A stretch of DNA of 64,000 bases from Blautia sp. GTDB taxonomy: Bacteria > Bacillota > Clostridia > Lachnospirales > Lachnospiraceae. Position numbers and translations under genes: made by a program. Positions within the stretch are counted from its first letter, which is position 1. Each line of letters opens with the position of its first letter. The stretch covers positions 62,001-126,000 of the forward strand of contig JAPFCU010000079.1 of assembly GCA_026169535.1 (NCBI GenBank), given 5' to 3'. The notes under the pieces were generated by a model. That model ran no database searches, had not been told where the DNA came from, and was given only the letters and a program-made list of their open reading frames with translations. Below, in pieces: positions 58,163 to 64,000 of this stretch.

Positions 58163-58188
58163 AAAAAATCTGTTAGTTGAGAAAGAGT

Positions 58189-58222
58189 CAAAAGACAGCT
58201 CATCAGGAGCTGTCTTTTTGCA
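58189..58222 (+). terminator. Intrinsic terminator of leuA
   Basis: AAAGACAGCTC (58191-58201) with GAGCTGTCTTT (58207-58217), then TT. Confidence 0.9.
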
Positions 58223-58341
58223 GTATAAAATATAGATTTTTTTTTAAATACATGTTAAAATAAAATTAAGTATGCCCATTTGGCAGGGCAGACTGTATAT
58301 CTGTTATTTGGATATTAATTGATAAAAGAAAGGAAGTTCAT

Positions 58342-59154
58342 ATGCTAAAGATTAAAAGCTATGTAAAGGTGAACAGTATTGCTGAAGCCTACGAGCTGAA
58401 TCAGAAAAAAAGTGCCTGTGTTTTGGGTGGTATGATATGGCTGAAAATGGGAAACAGAAATGTTTCTACAGCAATTGATCTTTCAGGTCTGGGCTTGGAT
58501 ACGGTTCAGGAGCTGGAGGATGAATATGTGATTGGATGTATGACAACACTTCGTGATCTGGAAATGGATAAATCCCTGAATACATTTACACAGGGTGCCA
58601 TCAGAGAAAGTCTCCGTCACATTGTTGGAGTGCAGTTTCGTAACTGTACTACGGTAGGAGGAAGTATTTTTGGGAGGTATGGATTTTCCGATGTCCTGTC
58701 GATGTTTCTTGCTATGGATACCTGGGTGGATTTGTATCAGGCAGGCAGAATTCCCCTTGCTGAGTTTGTAAAAATGAAAAAAGACAGAGATATCCTGCAG
58801 TCTGTTATCGTAAAGAAAACACCTTTGAAAACTGTATATCTCAGTCAGAGAAATACTGAAACAGATTTTCCGGTCCTTACCTGTGCGGCATCTCTGATCG
58901 GGGAGCAGCCAAGGACAATTATCGGTGCAAGACCCGGCTGTGCTATGGTGGTAGAAGACAGAGAAGATCTTCTTTATGGATTTACAGAAATGTCCAAAAA
59001 AGAAAAGGCAGAGGCTGTCCGGAAATTTTCAGAATATGCGGCTGCAAATGTGCCGGTTGGCAGTAATATGCGAGGATCTAAGGAATATCGCAGGCTCCTT
59101 ACGGAAGTATTGACCAGAAGAGCCTGGGAAGCATTAGGAGGGATAAAAGAATGA
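58342..59154 (+). CDS. Molybdenum hydroxylase, FAD-binding subunit
   Basis: 270 residues. Xanthine-dehydrogenase-type FAD fold: AYELNQKKSACVLGGM, FRNCTTVGGSIFGRYGFSD, C-terminal helical domain. First gene of a three-gene operon with 4-base overlaps. The subunit passes electrons from the 2Fe-2S clusters to FAD. Substrate not readable from sequence. Confidence 0.88.
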   Translation: MLKIKSYVKVNSIAEAYELNQKKSACVLGGMIWLKMGNRNVSTAIDLSGLGLDTVQELEDEYVIGCMTTLRDLEMDKSLNTFTQGAIRESLRHIVGVQFRNCTTVGGSIFGRYGFSDVLSMFLAMDTWVDLYQAGRIPLAEFVKMKKDRDILQSVIVKKTPLKTVYLSQRNTETDFPVLTCAASLIGEQPRTIIGARPGCAMVVEDREDLLYGFTEMSKKEKAEAVRKFSEYAAANVPVGSNMRGSKEYRRLLTEVLTRRAWEALGGIKE

Positions 59155-59630
59155 ATCTGAGTTTTTGGCTGAATGGTGTTTATCGTCATGATGAAGTGGA
59201 ACCGGATACGATGCTTCTGGATTTTTTGAGAGATAAGGGATGTTATAGCATTAAATGCGGCTGTGAGACTTCAAATTGTGGTCTGTGTACTGTTTTGATG
59301 GATGGGAAACCGATCCTTTCCTGCAGTACGCTTGCCCTTCGTGCAGAAGGCAAGAAAATTGTCACAATGGAAGGAATGCAGAAAGAAGCAGAAGAATTTG
59401 GTACTTTTCTGGCAGATGAAGGTGCGGAGCAATGCGGATTCTGCAATCCGGGATTTATCATGAATATATTTGCAATGGAGAATGAACTGGAAGATCCTAC
59501 AGAGGAGGACATTAAGGAGTATCTTGCAGGAAATCTCTGCAGATGTTCAGGATTTGTGGGACAAACGAGAAGTATTTTGAAATATCTTCAGTATAAAAAA
59601 ACAAAGAAGAGGGAGGAGGCAGAAAAATGA
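59151..59630 (+). CDS. Molybdenum hydroxylase, 2Fe-2S subunit
   Basis: 159 residues with both cluster motifs: CGCETSNCGLCTV...C (plant ferredoxin type) and CGFCNPGF, LAGNLCRCSG. Normal length. Overlaps both neighbours by 4 bases. Confidence 0.95.
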   Translation: MNLSFWLNGVYRHDEVEPDTMLLDFLRDKGCYSIKCGCETSNCGLCTVLMDGKPILSCSTLALRAEGKKIVTMEGMQKEAEEFGTFLADEGAEQCGFCNPGFIMNIFAMENELEDPTEEDIKEYLAGNLCRCSGFVGQTRSILKYLQYKKTKKREEAEK

Positions 59631-61915
59631 GTTATGTCAGTAAGCCGGTAAGAAAAAAAGATGCTATGGCGCTGGTAACCGGAAAGCCGGTATTTACCAA
59701 TGATCTGGCACCGAAAGACTGCCTGATCGTTAAGATTTTACGAAGCCCTCATGCGAATGCCTGGATCGAGGAGATAAAAACAGGCACAGCAAGGCAGGTC
59801 AATGGTGTTGTGGCTGTCTATACATGTAAGGATGTACCCCGGAAACGTTTTACTCTGGCAGGACAAACTTATCCGGAGTTAAGCCCTTATGACCATTATA
59901 TTCTGGATCAAAGGTTGAGATTTGTCGGGGATGCAGTTGCGATTGTTGCAGCGGAAACAGAAGAAGCAGCTGAGAAAGCGCTTAAAAGGATCAAAGTAAA
60001 ATATCGTGTAGATGAGCCTGTGCTCGATATGCATAAAGCAAAGGACGGAAAAATTCTTGTACATCCGGAAGAAGACTGGGAGACAAAAGTTCCGGTAGGA
60101 GCAGACAATAAAAGAAATCTTTGTGCCTCTGGTGTGGAAGAATCCGGTGATGTGGAAAAAATCCTTGGAGAGTGCAAATATACCATAGACAGGACTTATC
60201 ATACCAAGGCTAATCAACAGGCGATGATGGAAACGTTCCGTACATATTGCTATAAGGATCATTTTGGACGTCTGAATGTGGTTTCTTCTACACAGGTTCC
60301 TTTCCATGTAAGAAGAATCCTTGGCAATGCACTGGATATCCCTTCATCAAAAATTCGTGTGATCAAACCCAGGATCGGCGGCGGCTTTGGAGCGAAACAG
60401 ACATCAGTAAGTGAAATCTATCCGGCTTTTGTTACATGGATGACTGGTCGTCCGTCCAAAATTCTTTATTCACGTTATGAATCACAGATCTGTGCCTCTC
60501 CACGACATGAAATGGAAATACGGGTGAGAGCAGGAGCTGATGAAAATGGAATTGTCCGGGCACTGGATGTTTATACTCTTTCTAATGCAGGTGCTTATGG
60601 AGAGCACAGTCCTACAACAGTAGGATTAAGCGGACATAAATCCATTGCTCTTTATCGTCATACAGAAGCGTATCGTTTTGCCTATGATGTAGTGTATACG
60701 AATGTACAGGCAGCTGGAGCATATCGGGGATATGGGGCTACTCAGGGCATTTATGCAGTAGAATCTGCAGTGAATGAACTGGCTCATATGATGCATATGG
60801 ATCCGGTGAAGCTGCGCGAACTGAACATGCCGATGGAAGGAGAGCCCCTTCCTGCATATCAGGATTGTACCACAGCGCCCAGCTGCACCATGGATCAGTG
60901 TATGAAGCGGGCAAAAGAAATGATGAGCTGGGATGAGAAATATCCATATAAAGATATGGGAAATGGAAAAGTCAGAGGCGTAGGTGTTGCTATGGCTATG
61001 CAGGGCTCATCTATTGCAGGCATTGATGTAGGTGGAGCAGATATGAAGCTCAATGAGGATGGATCTTATACCCTGGGACTTGGATGTACGGATATGGGTA
61101 CCGGATGCGATACGATCCTCTCACAGATAGCTGCTGATTGTTTGGAGACTTCTATTGAAAATATTGTGGTATTTGGCGTAGATACAGATATTTCTCCTTA
61201 TGATTCCGGATCTTATGCCTCGGCAACTACCTATACGACAGGAATGGCTGTTTTTCAGGCATGTCAGGAGATGAGAAAAAAGATTTGTGCTCTGGGTGCA
61301 AAAATGCTGGAGGCAGAACCGGAAGAAGTGAATTTTGACGGTGAATTTGTATTTACAGATGAGATACATAAGGTATCCCTGAAAGATATTGCAATTAAAG
61401 GAACCTGTGGAAATACACAGGAGCTTCAGGTTACCAGAACTCATTGCTCACCGATCTCACCGCCGCCTTTTATGGTAGGTATGGCTGAGGTTGAGGTAGA
61501 CAAAGAAACAGGAAGCGTCAAGGTAGTTGACTATGCTGCTGTAGTAGATTGTGGTACACCGATCAATCCAAATCTTGTACGGGTACAGACTGAGGGAGGA
61601 ATTGTTCAGGGAATAGGCATGGCACTTCATGAAGACGTCCAGTATACGGAGAAAGGAAAAATCCGTAATAATTCCTTTATGCAGTATAAGATTCCGTCTC
61701 GCCTTGATATTGGTGATGTTCGAGTGGAGATTCGTGGAAGTTATGAACCAAGTGGTCCGTTTGGTGCCAAATCTATAGGAGAGCTGGTTATCAATACTCC
61801 GTGTCCGGCAATTGCAGATGCTGTTTATAATGCCACAGGAGTAAGGGTACGGGAACTTCCCATTACTCCGGAAAAGGTTGCTATGGGGATTTTGAAACAG
61901 AAACTGGAGAAGTAG
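59627..61915 (+). CDS. Molybdenum hydroxylase, molybdopterin-binding subunit
   Basis: 762 residues. PRIGGGFGAKQ (cofactor loop), GAYRGYGATQG, and GPFGAKSIGELV with the general-base Glu near the C-terminus. Catalyses hydroxylation of a purine-like or heteroaromatic substrate; xanthine dehydrogenase is the usual annotation but substrate is uncertain. Confidence 0.92.
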   Translation: MSYVSKPVRKKDAMALVTGKPVFTNDLAPKDCLIVKILRSPHANAWIEEIKTGTARQVNGVVAVYTCKDVPRKRFTLAGQTYPELSPYDHYILDQRLRFVGDAVAIVAAETEEAAEKALKRIKVKYRVDEPVLDMHKAKDGKILVHPEEDWETKVPVGADNKRNLCASGVEESGDVEKILGECKYTIDRTYHTKANQQAMMETFRTYCYKDHFGRLNVVSSTQVPFHVRRILGNALDIPSSKIRVIKPRIGGGFGAKQTSVSEIYPAFVTWMTGRPSKILYSRYESQICASPRHEMEIRVRAGADENGIVRALDVYTLSNAGAYGEHSPTTVGLSGHKSIALYRHTEAYRFAYDVVYTNVQAAGAYRGYGATQGIYAVESAVNELAHMMHMDPVKLRELNMPMEGEPLPAYQDCTTAPSCTMDQCMKRAKEMMSWDEKYPYKDMGNGKVRGVGVAMAMQGSSIAGIDVGGADMKLNEDGSYTLGLGCTDMGTGCDTILSQIAADCLETSIENIVVFGVDTDISPYDSGSYASATTYTTGMAVFQACQEMRKKICALGAKMLEAEPEEVNFDGEFVFTDEIHKVSLKDIAIKGTCGNTQELQVTRTHCSPISPPPFMVGMAEVEVDKETGSVKVVDYAAVVDCGTPINPNLVRVQTEGGIVQGIGMALHEDVQYTEKGKIRNNSFMQYKIPSRLDIGDVRVEIRGSYEPSGPFGAKSIGELVINTPCPAIADAVYNATGVRVRELPITPEKVAMGILKQKLEK

Positions 61916-61919
61916 TAGG

Positions 61920-62948
61920 ATGAGTATGGTGATAAAGGGATTCCTGGCGGTTTTGTGGCTGGCGGCAGTTCCGGCTTCAGTGGGGCTTCTTTTTACAGGC
62001 AGAAAGCAGCTGAAAATTTCTGAGCTTTTTCTTCATGGATATATTTTGCTTTTTGCAGTAATGGAAATTTTAGTTCTTCCCATGATATTATTAAAAATGC
62101 CTCTTCATATTCTGACATCAGTATATGGAATTCTTGCTGCTGGATTTGCTGCAGGAGGCTTACTGCTCTGGAAAAAAAAGAACAGCAGTAAGAATCTGCT
62201 GGGAAATATGGAACGGCCATCCATATATTTCTGGATGGCTGTTCTGGTGATTGTTCTTCAGGTACTTATGTGTGCAGCTATGGCACATATGGATGCAGAC
62301 GATTGTTTTTATGTTGCGGCAGCGACAACAGATGTCCATACAGATTCTATTTTTGCTGTGGATCCTTATACGGGCTGTGAATACAGAGTTCTTCCCAGGC
62401 GTTATGTACTTTCTCCGTTTCCGGTGTTCCTGGCAGTGGCAAGCCGGCTTAGCGGTGGAATGCACCCGGCGGTCATGGCTCATATGGTTTTTCCTGTGAT
62501 CTTTCTGCCTATGGCATATATGGTGCAGTATTGTCTTGCAGAAAAAATGTTTTCAGGGGAAAGAAAAGCAAAAGATATCTATCTCCTTCTGACAGCATGT
62601 ATATGCAGTTTCTCGGGATATTCTGTATACAATACAGGGAATTTTCAAATGGTTCGGATCTGGCAGGGAAAGGCTGTTCTGGCATCTGTTTTACTGCCTT
62701 ACCTGCTGTACCTTTGTATCTCGATATTTTTGGGAGAAAAAAGAAAAAATTCATGGACAGCTCTTTTTCTGACCAATATCAGCTGCTGTCTTTTGTCCTC
62801 CATGGGGATTATCCTGGCACCGCTTATGACAGGGTGTTTTCTGGCAGCATCCTTTGTAATGCAAAGAGAGTGGAAGACAGCGGCAAAAGGTTTTTTGTGC
62901 TGTCTTCCCTCGATTGTTTTGGGTGTGGCATACATTTTGATAGGCTGA
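61920..62948 (+). CDS. Multi-pass membrane protein (DUF6077-like), first chain
   Basis: 342 residues with about nine hydrophobic segments; HMDADDCFYVAAATTDVHT in an outer loop resembles membrane glycosyltransferase-like DUF6077 proteins. Starts 4 bases after the hydroxylase stop. The following gene continues the same domain type, so the protein may be split. Confidence 0.65.
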   Translation: MSMVIKGFLAVLWLAAVPASVGLLFTGRKQLKISELFLHGYILLFAVMEILVLPMILLKMPLHILTSVYGILAAGFAAGGLLLWKKKNSSKNLLGNMERPSIYFWMAVLVIVLQVLMCAAMAHMDADDCFYVAAATTDVHTDSIFAVDPYTGCEYRVLPRRYVLSPFPVFLAVASRLSGGMHPAVMAHMVFPVIFLPMAYMVQYCLAEKMFSGERKAKDIYLLLTACICSFSGYSVYNTGNFQMVRIWQGKAVLASVLLPYLLYLCISIFLGEKRKNSWTALFLTNISCCLLSSMGIILAPLMTGCFLAASFVMQREWKTAAKGFLCCLPSIVLGVAYILIG

Positions 62949-62961
62949 CAGGAGGGCAGAA

Positions 62962-63780
62962 ATGAAAGAAATATTTCAACAGACACAAATTTTCTGGAAG
63001 AATTACTGGGGGAAAGGTCTGGTCATATGGCTCCTTCTGGCCTCCATGCTGTTTCTTCTGATATTTCGCAGGAATAAAAAAAGTACGAAATATCTGATTC
63101 CATATACAGTAGTCGTGCTGGCCGTATTTTCTTGTCCAATATCTGCAAAGGTTATTCAAAAATGTATTGGAAGTACAGTATACTGGCGTGTGCTGTGGCT
63201 TCTCCCGGTAATTCCGTTAATCGCATCTGCCATGACAGAATTTCTGAAGGAACGAAAGAATAAAGGTATCCAGTTCGTGCTGGTTTTATTGTGTATAGCT
63301 GCAATTGTTTGTTCTGGAAAGGGGATATATAAGGCTGGAAATTATAAGCTGGTCAATAATTATCAGCAAGTGCCGGACGAGGTGGCTGCCATTTGTGAAA
63401 TGGTAAAAAAAGACGCAGGTGATTCGGAATTTCTTCTGGCAGCGGATAATTATATTGGACCCTATGTACGAGTGTACGATCCGTCTATCTGTATGATGTT
63501 TAACAGGGAGGGACGTGGAAATGCCGGAGCAGGAGCAAGACGGCTGTATCTGGAAATCAATGCACCGGTCTTTAATTACACTAATATAGGTGCAGTGGGA
63601 AAAAGCATTATGTGCAATTATCTTGTTGTAAAGATTCCGAACGAACAACAAAAAAAGGAAATAGAAGCACAAGACTATCAGGAAGTAGGAACAGCCGGCA
63701 ATTACAGTCTGTATCGTCTTGGAGAATCTGCCGGTGCAGTCAGAAGCCCTTTACTGGACCGGTGGGAGTGGGCAGCCTGA
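62962..63780 (+). CDS. Membrane protein (DUF6077-like), second chain
   Basis: 272 residues, ATG 62962 after GGAGGG. Four predicted spans, then an extracytoplasmic domain (DEVAAICEMVKKDAGDSEFLLAADNYIGPYVRVYDPS). Pairs with the previous gene; its own ribosome site argues against a mere frameshift. Confidence 0.6.
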   Translation: MKEIFQQTQIFWKNYWGKGLVIWLLLASMLFLLIFRRNKKSTKYLIPYTVVVLAVFSCPISAKVIQKCIGSTVYWRVLWLLPVIPLIASAMTEFLKERKNKGIQFVLVLLCIAAIVCSGKGIYKAGNYKLVNNYQQVPDEVAAICEMVKKDAGDSEFLLAADNYIGPYVRVYDPSICMMFNREGRGNAGAGARRLYLEINAPVFNYTNIGAVGKSIMCNYLVVKIPNEQQKKEIEAQDYQEVGTAGNYSLYRLGESAGAVRSPLLDRWEWAA

Positions 63781-63830
63781 TCATATATCAGATTGCTATG
63801 AATTGGAAATTTGATGAGTACGTGGCGTGA

Positions 63831-63867
63831 AAAATACCCTGAAGTATGTTCTGCTTCAGGGTATTTT
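63831..63867 (+). terminator. Terminator between convergent genes
   Basis: AAAATACCCTGAAG (63831-63844) pairs perfectly with CTTCAGGGTATTTT (63853-63866). A/T runs on both sides make it bidirectional. Confidence 0.92.
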
Positions 63868-63887
63868 TGCGTTGATATATAAATCCC

Positions 63888-64000
63888 TTAAATACAGCTG
63901 AAATCCGGTGTTCCCATCAGATCATACGGTGTACTCTGGTAAACGTAGTAATTCAGCCAGTTGGTATAGAGGTTGTTTGCGTGGGCACGCCACAAAAGCA
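63888..64000 (-). CDS. metA: Homoserine O-acyltransferase, C-terminal part
   Basis: Read leftward the visible 37 codons give [27 protein letters not shown] and end TPDFSCI, TAA at 63888-63890. This is the conserved C-terminus of MetA, which starts methionine synthesis by acylating homoserine. The start is beyond the right edge. Confidence 0.88.
   Translation of the reverse strand, partial: LLWRAHANNLYTNWLNYYVYQSTPYDLMGTPDFSCI

Noticed and set aside
62948-62962. Frameshift joining the two DUF6077-like genes
   Set aside because: The second gene has its own strong GGAGGG ribosome site and a sensible start, so two chains are more likely.
1-64000. A second DGR target for the same TR
   Set aside because: No other stretch resembling 6240-6349 outside A positions was noticed; a computed search with A as wildcard would be decisive.

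Overview
The window reads as the right-hand ~55.8 kb of a siphovirus-type prophage integrated beside a tRNA-Pro gene in an AT-rich Clostridia chromosome, most likely Lachnospiraceae. The host assignment rests on the flanking genes (T-box-controlled leuA, a three-subunit molybdenum hydroxylase operon, metA), strong AGGAGG ribosome sites, TTGACA/TATAAT promoters and a Spo0A-type domain carried by the phage. It is an inference from gene content, not a database match.

Layout. 1-4423: late genes of mostly unknown function (Cys/Gly-rich proteins, two HExxH proteins, baseplate-like proteins). 4439-8335: a diversity-generating retroelement (DGR): target tail protein with variable repeat (VR), template repeat (TR), cis RNA and reverse transcriptase. 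TR and VR differ only at TR adenines (22 changes, none elsewhere in 110 bp). 8454-16808: head-tail connectors, holin-like protein, tail tube, frameshifted tail chaperones and tape measure. 16809-25914: an accessory block inside the tail operon, with a structured RNA candidate, antirepressors, a zinc-ribbon/LRR membrane protein, ribbon-helix-helix regulators, HNH and GIY-YIG nucleases, a type I toxin-antitoxin pair and a replication-initiator-like protein. 25973-32578: distal tail, S74 tail protein and a GH25+CHAP+SH3 lysin. 32614-36224: two repressors with visible operators, a Cro-like protein, an antirepressor. 36351-54502: early genes (two SSB-like proteins, a Spo0A C-terminal-domain protein, a Rad50-like ATPase, RecT, XRE-MazG fusion, a C5 methyltransferase split in two, homing nucleases, replication genes). 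54564-55808: integrase and its probable arm sites. 55855-55928: tRNA-Pro. 56110-64000: host genes.

The most unusual signal is at 40050-41035. Three long imperfect hairpins (stems of 26-29 positions, unrelated sequences, same geometry) each present an 85-96 nt loop holding 10-14 copies of ACA (or WYA) spaced at exactly 5 nt. A fourth such array follows. They sit upstream of two small phage genes, the second of which (41056-41685) ends in a glycine-rich motif like that of RAMP/Cas-type RNA-binding proteins. The regular 5-nt phasing suggests a multimeric RNA-binding protein that wraps or coats the array; I know of no described family with this design.

Other points: two distant copies of a covarying two-hairpin leader before tail genes, two copies of a promoter-plus-terminator element, an independently promoted ~60-nt hairpin RNA, five antirepressor-type genes, and several broken or chimeric genes near homing nucleases.
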